Shown: positions 44,209 to 58,106 of the stretch, piece after piece | Position numbering within the stretch: the stretch's first letter is position 1 | Layout: each line of letters opens with the position of its first letter | Assembly: GCA_036345935.2 (NCBI GenBank) | Contig: JADWOT020000003.1 | Location: forward strand, 16,634,509 to 16,698,508 | Source of the DNA: Taenia hydatigena | Taxonomy: Eukaryota > Platyhelminthes > Cestoda > Cyclophyllidea > Taeniidae | Length of the DNA stretch: 64,000 nucleotides | Direction of reading: 5' to 3' | The notes under the pieces: model-generated | Told to the model about the DNA's origin: nothing | The model's database searches: none | What the model saw: only the letters and a program-made list of their open reading frames with translations | Translations under genes and position numbers: made by a program

Positions 44209-47200
44209 TGTGTGTAGTTACAAGTCTTCCTTATTTACCACATGAGAAGGAAATATGTACACAGGCACAATAGTAGGCACGATGATACACCTGTGACCGG
44301 TCGCTTCACACGAGCATAGTCTATGATAGTGTGATCCGGAGGGCTACATATGCGAGTCTGCTCATCGCATGCAATTGGCCAGACTGACGACCATACAACA
44401 GCTGATGCTGCATTCATTGGTCAAGCCGTCAACTGGGCGCTGATTGGTGGACTGAACCAGTTACGTATTTTCATGTGCTTGTATGTATATCTGCGCCATA
44501 AAAGGGTTTTGCGGCTTACCGTTAAATGTATTTATTTCATCCAACGCCACTATCTAAACATGAGTGTTTATATTTCGAATCTATGTGGTTGTTAGTGTCC
44601 AATATTGATGCTGCTTGGTAGCACTTTCTGGATACGGTTTCTTGATGTGAAATAAGAAACGCCTTAAAACCGGAAAATTAGCAAATCATGTCTTATTAAG
44701 TTAAAATCCCCATTAAAAGCTTTTTAGTGTCTAATTCAAAAGCCAAAGAATTCGTAGGTGACTGATCGACTTTTTATTGGCATCGACAGACGACTCTGAG
44801 ACGGGGTGAATCAGCAACTTTTGAGAGTGCAGAAACCTTTTGAACAAAAACAAGTTATTTTCCGAAAAAGTCACCTAAACTTTATCAACTCTTTAGAAAG
44901 ACTTTATGTCTATTTTTAGCTTAAAAACATTTGTCTCCCCATATTAAGGTATCTAGCAAGAACCTGTGGCATTTTATAAATTTTCTGTTTTGATTTGGAG
45001 TGTTTTTCTTCAAATACGGATTTTAATAATACTATTACAGTCATATTTTTATTATCAGTACAGATGAGAACTCTTACGAGTCCAGCGTCCTGCATGTGTG
45101 GAACCATTTTTATGGCCCGGAAAGAAGTTGAGTCTATTTGTCCAACCAATAAGTGATGAATAAATTTCGAGTGCGAAGTTGATTAACCGTTCACAATAAA
45201 ATGGCAGTGCTTTGATCTTAAATATTCAAATATGCGAAAATGGGGGCATATCTCTATGTAACACCTTCGAATTCCATAGCTAAAACATGAATGATAGGAG
45301 GAAATGAATAAATGTTCTCCTTGCAGTAGGATCTCTCTCTGCAATTCGAAGAAATTGTTGATACAGCCAAGTACCGACTAAGAATAATGGGTATCATTAA
45401 TAACATTTTAATAGCCTTGATGTCTCGCGCTTAAGAAACGCTTCAAAGGGAAGTATTCGACCCTGTTGCCATTCATTTGGCCACATCAAAGACATCAAAT
45501 TGAGAGGTGGCTTTGAACCCCTCAAGCTTGTTGGCAATTGGATGTACTTGTTATTCTTGATCTCATAAACTTTATAAGAATGCGCCATTTAGCTTGGAGA
45601 GATAAAACTACTAAGTTACACGTTGCCTCGGGCTCTGCTTCAGCATTGCCATGTTGTTGAAGCTTAGCGAAGTTGTCTGTGCATGCATGGATTTTGATAC
45701 AGGGATGTCTAAACAATTTTATTGCACTCACCACTCAAAAATGCAAGTAGGAATATGGGATTGCTCGGCCCCATTCTATTTTTTTCACCAATGTCAAAAA
45801 AAAGAACTGGCGGAACTGGTCGGAAGAGTTTACGCCGAGCAGTTAGGCTCACTTCATTGCTTTCTTCCCGTGACTGCGCCAAAACTCATGTGTTTCTCTA
45901 GAGATCATTGTGCTTTTAAAAGTGAATTTTTCAGTCAGCTAAAAGGGAAGATGAGTGTTTTAGTGTCAGCAACACATGTGTTAGCATGACAGTTATGATA
46001 GTAAATATTTCTTTATCCACCGCATCGGCAGTGTGTCCTTTTAATTGCCGTATGCATTCGTCGGATGAATTTAAGTGAGATACGAGAAAATTTTCTTTTT
46101 TGGCAAAATATGTTAACCTTTTGCAGACCCCTAGTAATTATTTAAAAATAGCAGCTTTATTCTCTTTTCTCCAAAAAAACGGTTGGTCAATATTAATCAA
46201 AGACAGCTTGAAGTAGTTCAACTGTCATTTTATTTTTTTGGGAGTGGAATTCATGACTGGTAGATAATCTTAAGGTTTATTATTTATTTAGAACGTCTTT
46301 GATAATAAAAGGGAAAATCATAGTCAAGAATTCAGGAAAAGAATTGCAATAAAAGTAATGGCGGCCCTGAATGACAAGGAAATGCGTTGGGGGTGGGTCC
46401 AGTCTTAAACATTATTCTGATCGGCCGAAGGCACCCGCTAGGGAAAGGGCGCTTGGTTTAGAATTTAACAAGAATTAAATATCACTAATACCATTTATGT
46501 GATTTTTATGAATTCAGCTAACATAAGTTAAAAATGCCCAAATAATCACGACGACATTTAATGGTGTGCAAGAAACACCAAGAACAGTTTGTTTCAGTGG
46601 ACACTTTGATCAGAAAGCTGTAAATATCACTAAATTGAGCAGTACACTGATTACTATGAAGCGTGTAGTTGCTACACTTGTTTCTTTTTGCTACCAAATG
46701 GTTAGAAAAGCGAAACCAAAGAAGGGGAGTAGAGGAGACGCGATCAATGCTGAGTCAGTGTGGTGACACTTGTCACCTCGTCTGTGCATTTTACTGTCTG
46801 CGGTCATACGCTTGGATGCACAAACTTCGGCATTTCTATTCTATGCAGTTGTAGAATTTAACGCTTTTCCAAGCAATATACACTCAGCTAAGTACTCTAT
46901 TCTACTAAAAGGCAACGGCAGGTGCTGCACAATATGGACCGTTACAATCATATGCATTTACCGAAAATCTTCTTGCTTTCAAGGAGAATTATTCTCGTTC
47001 CAGCAGTACATGAAGGCATCCTATATATAAACAGGAAATATCATTAATTGAACGACCACTTCGTGAGACTCCATCAGATGCTAATGCTTGGGGTAAAATA
47101 ACATTGATGTTAGGGCTAGCTACACACAAATCAATCTCCTCCTGTGGATGTGGAATCGCTAATGCATTTGAATTTTTTTCACCGAAATAAGAGGAATGCC

Positions 47201-50200
47201 ATTGGATCCTAGCCTAGTTGCGACTGAGTTTTCTTACTTCCAAGGTATTTTTAAACTAACATTTGGTATGCTCAGATGTTTCTTAGTACGTAGTACCTAC
47301 GCCACGAAAAAATTCTAAATAAAATGTGAACATTCGCAATTGCACCTTGTTAAGACATCGAAAAATGGGAAAACGCTTGCAAAAGATGCAAAGATAGCTT
47401 CCAAATAAAGCATTTAAATGTATTAAAGTGCATTGTGCATATCGTCAGTGAGGTGATATGGGCTTTTCGCATCACCTCGGACTTACACCTCATACAATAG
47501 TAAATAGTTAGTCTCCAATACCACTGGACGCATCGCCCAAACTGGAGGTTAAAAATCTAAGTGGATAAGCATGCTCCCGCATACATTTTGCGGTGGTAAT
47601 ATTTGAATTTTTTTGTTACGAAGTTCATCACAGTGCATTCCTCTCGTGTTAAAAACACCATTATTTTTAAAAGGTTTAAATTTTATCAACACTTCCTCAT
47701 GGCTATGTCTAGACATTGTCTATGACGAGTGGCGCGGTGTAGAAATTTTCCTTTAGCAATGCCTCTACTTTTGGTCGTTTTATTTCGGACCAGCTGTTCT
47801 TATTTACGCAGACCTTGATAAATGCACACAGTTTTTACAAAAGGTTGTCTTCTTTTGTGGCTACACAGTGAATTGTGCAAAAATTACTCCTCCTCTCCTA
47901 GTCATTACGACTTTTCCTCCTTCCACCTAGAAGACGTCACTACCGCTCACCGGCAAAACTGTAGTGCAGTTGAGATCTAGACAATGTAACCTCTAAAACA
48001 ACCCTGTTAATACACAAGTGATTAAGTAGGCTTCAATCTTTGTAAGTTAAGGATCAGCAACTATTTTAGTGAACTATAATGATAGCTGGAACAATCGATT
48101 TGTGTGTTCGAGCTGCCAAGCCGATTGATATTTGGTGGAATTAGAAGTAGCCATCAACGTATGCATTTCTTGTCCATCCATTAGCCTACAAATCCTTCAG
48201 ATACAGGCAAGATGACCGTTTTAGTTAACTCTTACGTCTATTCCAACATTTCGTCCTGATTACTTAGAAAACAAATAGTAAGGGAAACGAATTGCTTCTT
48301 GGATCAAGAGACCCTAAAGAATCGAGAATTAAGGGAGACATCTCTAGTACTCCTCAGTCAATGCTTCATAAAAGGCACTTATCAGGGTTTCGTAAAATTT
48401 TTTATGCACATTTTTTCTGTTTATCCTTTTCGGATAAATTGCTCACCCTATGATGATAACAAAGATGCAGGTCATTTGGATGTTTTTTATAATTTAGCCT
48501 GGGTTTGAGTAGCAGCATCCAAAGTGCACGGTGAGCCACACTTCATGTACATTTAAGGTTTTCAAGTCATGGTTACTTTTATAAGCATAAAAACCACAAC
48601 TACTTTCATAAAACCACACCAAAGACTGGCTCGCAGAATCTAGGGGATGCGTCTTTGAGGGGATTGTAATAATAGATTTGTGGGTATCAACACCACCTAA
48701 AGGCCATCAAATTAGATAGATTCTTAGTGTTTTGTAGTCCTGCTTAGAAACAACGTAGGTCACTCATAAAAATTAAGCATATGAAATGCTCATAAGTTAA
48801 TAAACTCCAAAAATATGTGAGAGGTAACATGAAGACGAGCTGACCACATATTCGCCCTGGCGGTCTGAAGTCTTAAGTTACTGTTTTATGCCAACACACG
48901 CAAAACTTTGTTTAGTGGCTGCGTTGAACCATATTTTGTCGGTGAACACAAAAGAGTTTATACTAACATCGGATTGGCGTCATCACTCGTCTTTAATGGT
49001 GTGAAACAAACACAATCCCGGAGGTACTTGAGCCAAAAGTACAAGGTTGTAAGTAGGTCTTGTGGATTTTGGATTAAGTGTTTTTCTAATTACCTTCGCC
49101 AGTCAGTCAGATGTGCTGATTCGCCCAAAGCAATTCTGTGTCTGACGCCACTGCTGTCTCGGAAGTGGGAAGCCCAGTCATACTTGCTTTCGAGTTTTTG
49201 GACCTGATAGGTTTTAAATGACTTCTCCATAAGTAAATTTTTAAGGGTTATATTCACTAACAAATTTATCGTTTTGAACGAATTCTTTTCCTCCTTCTAT
49301 CCGCCCATCTCAATTGACAAGGTTGCCGGGAAAAGGCCCGCATAAAGCTCTTATCATTCATTTAAAAGTTAATGTTACTTGAATAGTATTGTAAACTATG
49401 TAACATCTGGGTAAATTCTGACGGTCTCACATCTCACTCAACTAATAATTCAATGCAAATTAAAAGATATAAATGCAATTTTTTAGCCTTTTTCTCGGAA
49501 CCCGTTTATTCCTAGCATCTATGGAAGAGAAGGCTGAATGAGTGCATGCAGTTTCCTAGGAAGGCAGTCATCCTGAGATTTCAAGGTCTTGCCTTAAGTG
49601 GGAGGGTAACTTGTCCCTTTGAATTTCCGCTCGACAGGTTTGAGACTCCTAGGCATGAAATCTCTCTCGGAGAAATAATGTATTTTTGAAGTCTTTGCAG
49701 GGTAAATGCAACCAAGCGATTTTTGGTGGATCTTACTGCAGTCCGTCTGACCGTAACTGAATGTCCCCTTTGTTAAGAGGCTAAAGGTATTTCAAGACAA
49801 AGATCTCTGGAACCAAGCATTCCTTCAGAGGACGCCTGTAGTTTAAGATAGAAAACAGCACTTTAGCTGAGGCCACTAATTTATTCGAACCCCAAGTTCC
49901 CACGTTTCCTATCCACGAGGGGCCATAATACTTCATCTTCTTGCAAGGGAAAGATCACATGTCATTTTAATCTTACCATTTAAGGGGAAAGCGAGGTGAA
50001 GTTCCCATGATAAACGACCATAAAGCTCCAGCAAAATAGCAAAGAATAAAGGAATTTACACAATAATCACCTAATTGTATGGAATAAGAAGTAAAATTTA
50101 TTAAATTATGACCACTTCAGGGCTGACATCTTGATATTTGGAATGATGAGAGCCCCATCAGGGTATCAAGTCATTATATATTAAAAATGACAAGATACAA

Positions 50201-51388
50201 TGTTTACGGAAGCAATTTTATAATACTCTTATCCGTAAAAACAATAAATAGTAAACCTCTTCCGCGTTTTTACATTTCAGAGGTACTAAAGCATGCAGTA
50301 ATTAAACAGGCCTTGGTTACATTTTAGAATGTGGGAAAAGGCGACCAGAAAATGCTTTAAAAGCCACCTGCGACTTAAAGAGCCTTGTGCCTTTACGATG
50401 GTTAACAGTGTACACACATATTTAATACTTTATTTGTTCAGCATTGCGATTGTACCTCCGCTGGGTGGTATAATGTCCAAGCCATACCGGTAGCCTTTCT
50501 GGCACTTTGTGCGATGGGGAAGACTCAGGTAGCTATACATATCTATAGAGTTTGTCTTAAGCTTGTTAAAAAGGCCTCATAAGTACACTTCTGCAGTCCA
50601 TCTCTTAAAAGAACCTTTACCTTCTTTATTCTACAAAAAATATCGGCCCAGGCCTCACAGATTTGGCTTATAGTAAGGCGAGATAGATATTTCTAATATA
50701 CTTTAAGCGCTTTACTAGCCCATTCATTCCCTACTTGAGTGAAGTGGCCTTAGCATTACAGTGCAACAATATTTCCAACTCCTGCTTTAAATGAAAGAGT
50801 GGAAAGTTGTTTTGAAACTAAAAAAATTTATTGGACTTTGCCGTTGTCTGGTACTTAAAATATTTCAGTGTCACAGTGCAAATCAAAGGCAATAAACTAT
50901 TGTAAATGGCTCTGGATGCCAAAAAGGCACATTACTAACCATGTGACATTAAAAGTAATAAATCAAACGAAGGCTCTACACATTCACACATTTTCGGCGA
51001 TTTTAAGTTTTCTAGCATTGAATTTTCTGATGACTACAGGCGGAAAAAATCACCGAATATGGTGCCGTTCCCACCTCAATAAAACATGTTTTCGGAAGCT
51101 TCAGCAGTTTGTAATTCGGGAAGTGCCAGTTTTATTACTCGAATACCACAAAACACTAAGTTGCTATTGCAAGTCAAGGGGTCCCTGTACTTTTACCTTA
51201 ACTGCGTCCAAAAAACAGGCAGAAAAATTCCCTTAATACACTCAAATTTTACAACATTGTACTCCTTTTCATGACTCCCTAAATAAACCGCTTTGGTAAG
51301 CAAACGAAACATACAGCTCGGTGGAATTGCAACGTTAATAATAGGTCCGGAATTTTGAGGGGCGGAAAACACCTTGTCCTGATTATTA
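44209..51388. other. Gene-poor region upstream of tolloid
   Basis: It holds the tolloid promoter side and about 7 kb in which no frame can be tied to a family. Short open frames occur on both strands at the density expected by chance. A degenerate repeat fragment lies at 50440-50530. Confidence 0.5.
50440..50530 (+). repeat. Very degenerate LTR-like repeat fragment
   Basis: Weak match to the repeat core (CTGGGTGGTA, then CATACCGGTAGCC). It may be a distant relative or chance. Confidence 0.3.
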
Positions 51389-51801
51389 ATGCACACGAAT
51401 TTTTGTGTTATACAAAGCCGTGGCCCTATTAAATCAAAAAAACCTGCGAACAATGACAGCCCAAACTATTTGGACAGGATTATAAATGCGTTTCTAGAAT
51501 ACAGCGCAAAAGAAGAGTATGCGTTGCCTGATAACGCAAATGCCTCTGTTTATCCCACAGATTGGACAACTGCTGACCAAAAGTACAAGGCTCTAAAGCA
51601 ATTTTCTCCTCCGTGTGCGAGCTATTCCTTACCCACCCAACTATCTCCAAATAAGAGACTTCGCTCTCAAGGTGACACATTTTTTCAAGTAAGGAATGTG
51701 ACAAAATTAACTACTTTTCTCATCCTGCTAAGTTGAATCAAGATGACTTATTTATTTTGTATCAGGAATGTGTAGAAGTAAAAGTTCTTTCACAAAAATG
51801 A
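51389..51801 (+). CDS. Candidate small two-exon gene, hypothetical 111-aa protein
   Basis: The first ATG after an in-frame TGA opens 100 codons to a GTAAGG donor at 51689. A 77-nt intron ends TTTTGTATCAG at 51765, and a 12-codon exon reaches TGA at 51799-51801. An AATAAA follows 20 nt later. Intron size matches the short introns of real genes in this window and the phase is kept, which is why I list it. The protein is hydrophilic, with no domain, leader or membrane segment that I recognise. It could also be the last two exons of a larger gene whose upstream exons I cannot see, or a chance run. Confidence 0.35.
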
Positions 51802-51820
51802 GTCTTCTAAATTTTAAACG

Positions 51821-51826
51821 AATAAA
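51821..51826 (+). promoter_or_regulatory. Possible poly(A) signal of the candidate small gene
   Basis: AATAAA 20 nt after the TGA of the candidate second exon. It supports that model only if transcripts end nearby. Confidence 0.3.
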
Positions 51827-54800
51827 CCTAATTTGTCCAGTTTTAATTTAACATTTGTATGTAGAATCACAGTTGTTTGGACAAGTTTATATAGGAGTAT
51901 CGAAAGTACTTTTATTTTACAAGTCAAGGTTTGGGAGACAGATTAATTTTGCAAAGATGAACTTTCTTATCAGTTGTACTTACATCTGCACTTTGGCAGT
52001 TAATTACCCTGTCTCACGATTAAGCTGTCATCCCATGCCGTTACTTTGGGTTTCTACAAGTACCAGGGAGTTATATTTCCCTTAGCCACAGAGCAGATTT
52101 TAAGGTTTGCAGTTTTGTTCGCAGTCAATCGGCGCAGCTCTCATTACATTCTCCAACGCTATTTTCCCACCTTAAAACTGTTCTCATGTAGTGAGATGTT
52201 GGCCGAACTTGATGGATGTGATTTGAGGCTGTCTGTTGGGTGGAGGACGGGGTGGAATCCGGTTTCAAGCCTGTGACTGCTAAAGCAATACTTAAAATGT
52301 TTTATTAAAATGCAACTCACATGGAGAATTACTCAAAGGCAGATGCATCAGGCCTGGGAAGATGCTTTCGTCTTGTCTATAATTAGAGTTTTCACATCAC
52401 CTTTTTTCGAGATTCATTTAAGGTTTACGCGCCAGGGACAACTTCCAGTGATGTGATGCTTAATGTAGCTAAGGATGAATCAGTTAGTTTGTACCTACAC
52501 CAAGAGAGAATGAAATGCCATGCTGATGATATGATTCAACTTCACTTCCCTCACAAGCGTTAAGACGGGCATTTTTGTTATAAATCTGACCTGTACTAGC
52601 GAATGGCTCTTCTACTGGAGCATTCTTTAAGCAAGCACGCATGTCATGGGTTATCCTTAAACAATCTTCTCCGTATCTTTTTTACCGCACACTTCTAAGA
52701 CCCCTACTGCTTCTTTATTACAAGTCTGTACTTGCTAAACCCGTATGTGGGTGTATGTGGCTGACTAAAGGCGCAGTCATGTGCACGCGATTATTCACTT
52801 GCTGTCTCATTTTCATCCTTACCTTCATCCTTCATACCTCCTAACGACATTCCTCTAAGTGAAATTCTGTCAGCTTTACATGATATTATCAATAGTTTAT
52901 CACATATGAGGGGAACAATATTGACGAGAACTATTCTGTCCCGATTTCTGGTAACTTTTGGAAGCGGATTTCATTAGGAGGCAGTTATTCATCAGAAGAG
53001 GACGATTACTTCAAAGTAGAGAGTGGTTTAAGAGGCTCTTCAAACTTGACAGGGCAACCATTTATTATTTTTTGCCTGTAAATTCTAAAACCAAGGGCAA
53101 TTTGGCGTCCTTTTTAACGACTGAATGAGTGCTGTATAATTCTGGGTAAGAATTCAACAAACACACGACTGTTTCATAGCTTTGTAGAACGAAAAACGAG
53201 TACGCTGGTATAGGCAGGAATGCAAGCTCGTGAACGCTTAAGACAACTGTCGTGAGACTTGGGAATAGGCATTAAAATTGGCATGTTTTCCTACTAAATC
53301 GGAGACAAAAGTGCTCGAAATATGGAGGAGTAACGTTAGGTACATAGGTTCAAGTCACCAAACAGGACTCTTCACTTATTCCTCTTTAATATAAGGGCAT
53401 CGCAAAACTATAGTCCGCATTTCCTTACCCTTGAAAATAGTAAACGCTTGAATTTTCAGCATTGTCATCTGACACCCATTTGACAATTTTTGTAAAGGCC
53501 GTTTTTCGGTTTAAAAATTGGGATCCTGACTCGGTGAATAAGTGCTTTATCTTTCGGTAAGTAATGTAATTACAAGTTCGCGAATAATCGAAAAGTTGGT
53601 CCACAAAAGTGAATGGTAAAAGCACACAACTCCCTTGGTGCGTGAATTTTTTTAATTCGGTAAAATCCAAATCAAGAACAAGAACATTCTTACATGGGCA
53701 TCAAAGGAAGTGCCCCCAAAACAAATTTTACAATGCAAAACTAAAGGCTTATCAAAGAGCTCAAAGTTCTAAAGTTACTTCCAATCCTCAAAGCTTACAT
53801 TAAATGATGATGAAGTAAATGCGCGAACAGATTGAAAGGTGATTATGGAGGGCACAAGGCAGTCAAATGGATGATAGAGTAAGAGAATTTTATCAGAACT
53901 AAGCCAAGTAATTTCGAGTACCCTCTCACTTTCTCAACTACCTCTAGACTAGTTAAAAAATGCAACTCAATTCTTAAACTAGACGGCTATAGGTAAATGC
54001 TAGGAAATTGTGGGTTTTATTCTAGCAATGCTAGAAACGGCGCTTAGATCAAATCCAACTGCTATTCGCAATGCCAGGTGCGTAGCCCATTCCATAAAAG
54101 GTGGATAAGGTTGTAGGAAATCCAAAGTCATAACCCGATCAGCGGGTCCACCATCACGTGATAGTACAGCCTTTGATGCACGGATCGCATCGCACCAGAA
54201 TTTTCATTTGACCTGTACAAGAAACACTTTGGCAATCAGATAACCTGGTCTCAAGCTTTGACTATCGAAACGCTTGGGTTGATGTTAAACGCAATTTCTG
54301 GATGCCACAAATTGGCAACATAAGCCACCGCCAAAGTAGCATTTTTCGATCTTCATTTCACGCGTGTACCTATTCAGAATCCGATTGTTTGTGCTAAACC
54401 TGTCCGTCTTTTGTCGCATTCTGCAGATATTTGTGTCCAGGCACCAAAGAGTGGATACAAATTATGTCAAAGTGTCAGGCCTTTGTGTAGCCGGAACAGG
54501 CGGAGTTATTGCAACAAATTCACTCCACGAGACTAACTTATTGCTTCGTGTGGAACACAAACTTATCTTTGAATAAATAGCAAAAATGCTTAGCATAAAA
54601 CAATAAGCTAATCTTTTATTAATCCCATATAAAAAGGAAGGCGTTTGAGTTTGCGTCCATTTAGGATCGCGACACATTTCATTACAGTCATTTTAGTGGA
54701 TAAATTAATCACCAAACATAACGTTAACAGGTCTATTATGTTTCAGGTTTCATGAATGGGTGGCTTGTGACGTGACCAGGAGAAGTGTGTTAGAGGAGAG

Positions 54801-56804
54801 GATGTTCCCTAAGCCATCATGAAAAGTGGAGCCGCGAGTCGTCTCGTAGACCATAATACTCCAAACCAGTGCGAAAGAAGGCCTAAGAGGTTTTGGACCC
54901 GACCGAAAGACCGTGTTTTCATATCGTAAACACAACTGCGGAGACCGGATAACTAGCGTAATTAAAAGGACAGATAAGAGAATAGTAAACCATCACAAAG
55001 CGGTTAAGCAAAAAGGAACCTGGAATGCGTAAATTAAAGGAATAAACATTTGATTATTGCAAATTATACTTAATAAAATCAAGTTCGAATCTCACCATAT
55101 CAAAAAGCAGCCTCGGTAAAATCTCAACAGGTTAGGTTGAGAGAGCATTAAGCGCTGCTAAGGCATGATCTTGTGACATTTCTTTTTCCCAAATTCTTAA
55201 ATATAAAATAGAAAAGGAAAATGTCATCATCACCATAATCATCTCGATGCGAAAATGCACTTCAGTTAAAATTACTCAAAAATAGACTGCACCCAAAAAA
55301 TTTCACAAAGTTCCATGTTCCTGGGCCAGCTTCCTCTTTTTCCAAAATGAGATCAAAGCGATAAGTGTAATTGGGTCAGATAAAACTAGTAATAAACATG
55401 CCTTTCCCAAAGTGTTTACACCGTTTGGATGATGTGAACTCAATTGTCATCCAAAAACAGGCTTGATGGTTGTCAAATAAGTTTTCGTTTGACTGTGCTA
55501 CTATGCTGTGCCTCATGACTTTGAAAATGATGCCTTTTAAGTCTTATAAAATAGTATTATGTCGCACCTGTTTGAATTAAAGGGTAATTACACACAAAAT
55601 ACTTCTGGATAAGGTTAGTCAAAGATTTGTACCTTCCCTTTATGTGGATCAACGTTCGCCACTACTTATTTAGAATAAGTCAGCCAGAAAAAGAGAGGAC
55701 AGAAGATTATGAGCCTTAGAAATTAATTTGTAGCCACTTTTCTTTTAAAATTACCCCAGAAAGTTGGATAACAAAGTCACTTCTAAAAATTACTTGAAAT
55801 CAGATATCCTAACCAGGAGTGCATTGACGAACGAGCTTGTGATTTTTGACAAGCCAGACCTCAAACAACCACCCAGTTGTCAATTAAAACAACAGTTAGG
55901 GTAGAAAAAATTAAATCTCACAAGTTTTATTCTCCTAACTCTTGAGGGAATTTACTTGCCTTGAAATGTATCCTTCATTGGAAAACTGCAGTTTTCCTTT
56001 CATCTAGTGGTAAAGACGATGTTCTTTGCGAAAATAGATCTTACAGCGATAAGTAAAAGCGAGATGCTTTAATGAAGTTTGAGTGTAAGGTTTTCTTAGT
56101 CTCTGCAAGGTGAAAGTCGCAGGACCTATTATCAAGGCTCTTACTGAAACAAAGGATGACCTTGAGTAGGGGCATCCAATCACAGCGGGTAACCCTTAAC
56201 CACTCAAGTTTCTTCTGAGAAACAAAAATTTACTTCTCCACTGTATTAATAGGGACCGTGATTGAGCTAAGCAAGAGTTTTGAAACTTTTTAACTGCTAG
56301 AGGGAAATTAATCTTCATAAGTTGTACACCACCGCTTACCGTTTTCCATTTGGTGACTCCCATCTAGTCCACATGGACGCAGCCGGCCCTCTGTAAAAGT
56401 AGTTTTACCTTTAAATGAATAAATGCTTAATTTATACCTTTTTCATTCTGTTAAGTTCTTCTATCATTGAACTTTAATTTGCTCCATGAATGTCATTCCA
56501 CAATACGAGCATTTCCACAAAACTTCCAGTCGCATTGGTCTCTATGGTCTTCTGCTGTCAAAGCACAGATTGTCTGCCGACGGACATTTTGGTTTCAAAT
56601 CATTTTCCTTTATCTCAACATCAAAGTACAGTATTGGTAAACTTATTTGCCAATTATGGCTTTTACATCGGGAAACTCACATGATGAAGATAATGTGTCA
56701 AAACCGAGGTTTGAAATTCAAACCCTTGTCAAATCGATCGGTCCTTAGATTGTCCGTGCATTCCTGACTGCATACACAGTCGTGTCACGTGTAGACAGGC
56801 GGCA
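51827..56804. other. Gene-poor region, no gene seen
   Basis: Open frames stay below about 95 codons and no domain is recognised on either strand. It contains the promoter side of the 56805 gene. Confidence 0.5.
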
Positions 56805-58106
56805 ATGTCGTTCAGACTAAGTTACGAAGCTGTCACAACACACACCTCGTCTTATGAGACAGAATGCCAGCCTCCCACCAAATACGCCGTACATCAGGAA
56901 GATTTTGCAATACCCTTGGTAAAGCGAGAAACCAACTCCCTGTTAGAACATCTTGCATCCGTCGATGGTATCCCATTGTCTGCATTCTTGAGTCGAGTTT
57001 GTTTTGTTTCCACGTTTGTGAAAACGGACGTCCTTTTAACTGAGAAAATCCTCAACGAAGCTCTTAATCGCTTGGCCTGTGACGCTCCTTGCGGTAAGGA
57101 TGCCAACGTCCTCGAGAAAGTTGAATCACTTCACACGTTGTGCAAGGTAGCGGCAACTGAAAGTCTAGTTACTCAATTCATACAATGGATGAAAACAAAT
57201 TCAGAGAGGCTGAATGATGCATTGGCCAGTTGTCTAATCCTAGATTCTCAGGAATTGGCACAGGAATGCTGCTTTGCGATAGCATCCCTAGCCAGACGGC
57301 TGCATTTCAGCATGAAAGGAGGTGTTGAAATACTAATAGACACGTTAATACGCTTGATGGCACGAGCTCTCATACCAAGGGAAAAGAATATTACGGCATA
57401 CCGAGAGGCTCGACAACTTCATGAAGAACGTGAGAGATTAAAGAAATCCCTTGCACTTTTTCATCCAACACCCTTGAATTACAAGTACTGTGAAATTTAT
57501 CATCGCTTGATTGGGGTAATTTACTACACCCTGGCTGATTTGCTGTATAGTATTCCTCTGCCGGAACTCATCCGATTTTTCACTTTTCGAATCTTCCGTC
57601 GACGGGAGATGGCACGCCTCCTCCTCTTTAAAATCCTTGACTCACTTGTCAGCAATTTGGGTGAGATTCAAGAGGAGGCAGAGAATTTGGCCGCTAAAGC
57701 AGGTGTCCTGGAAATGTACGATGAAAATATCTGGCGGCTCCTTCCAAGCGTACTCTACATGGATATTTTGAGAGCCTTCAGCGAGACCAACATTGCCAAT
57801 CGGGAGTATCCAAATGCAGTGCTCAATATACTGAGAGCACAGGCGACTCAAAAGTACCCGCTGATGGATGAAAAGACTGTAGCAAATGTGGAAAACTACT
57901 GGAAGAGTAATCAGTTCCTTGATGTCACCGTGGAAAGAGTGCCACGTCTGTCACTCAACTTGCCACCTATCGAGAAGACAATGGCAAAATCGTTGGAAGT
58001 AAAGAAAGACAGTGCTAGCGGAAGCCTTAATACATCCAATGAGCCGCCAGAAATGGGTCTAGTTTCACACCACCCTCGTCAATCATTAATTCTGAAAAAT
58101 CCGTAG
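56805..58106 (+). CDS. Unrecognised single-exon helical protein, 433 aa
   Basis: An uninterrupted frame from ATG (context GGCGGCAATGT) to TAG. I cannot assign a family. The protein looks soluble, has no signal peptide or clear membrane helix, and is rich in amphipathic leucine helices from about residue 40 to 365, which suggests a HEAT/armadillo-like or other helical repeat fold. Around residues 200-220 a charged stretch (EARQLHEERERLKKS) may form a short coiled coil. The last 60 residues are Ser/Pro/Lys-rich and probably disordered. It is intronless where most neighbours have introns, so a retrocopy or a lineage-specific gene is possible. Its length and codon use make a real gene very likely. 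It ends tail to tail with the Tctex1 gene. Confidence 0.8.
   Translation: MSFRLSYEAVTTHTSSYETECQPPTKYAVHQEDFAIPLVKRETNSLLEHLASVDGIPLSAFLSRVCFVSTFVKTDVLLTEKILNEALNRLACDAPCGKDANVLEKVESLHTLCKVAATESLVTQFIQWMKTNSERLNDALASCLILDSQELAQECCFAIASLARRLHFSMKGGVEILIDTLIRLMARALIPREKNITAYREARQLHEERERLKKSLALFHPTPLNYKYCEIYHRLIGVIYYTLADLLYSIPLPELIRFFTFRIFRRREMARLLLFKILDSLVSNLGEIQEEAENLAAKAGVLEMYDENIWRLLPSVLYMDILRAFSETNIANREYPNAVLNILRAQATQKYPLMDEKTVANVENYWKSNQFLDVTVERVPRLSLNLPPIEKTMAKSLEVKKDSASGSLNTSNEPPEMGLVSHHPRQSLILKNP

Noticed and set aside
45651..45989. 112-codon plus-strand frame in the gene-poor region
   Set aside because: No domain, no poly(A) signal in a fitting place and no splice partner.
55078..55100. 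GTTCGAATCTC, similar to a tRNA B box
   Set aside because: No A box at the right distance and no cloverleaf pairing around it.
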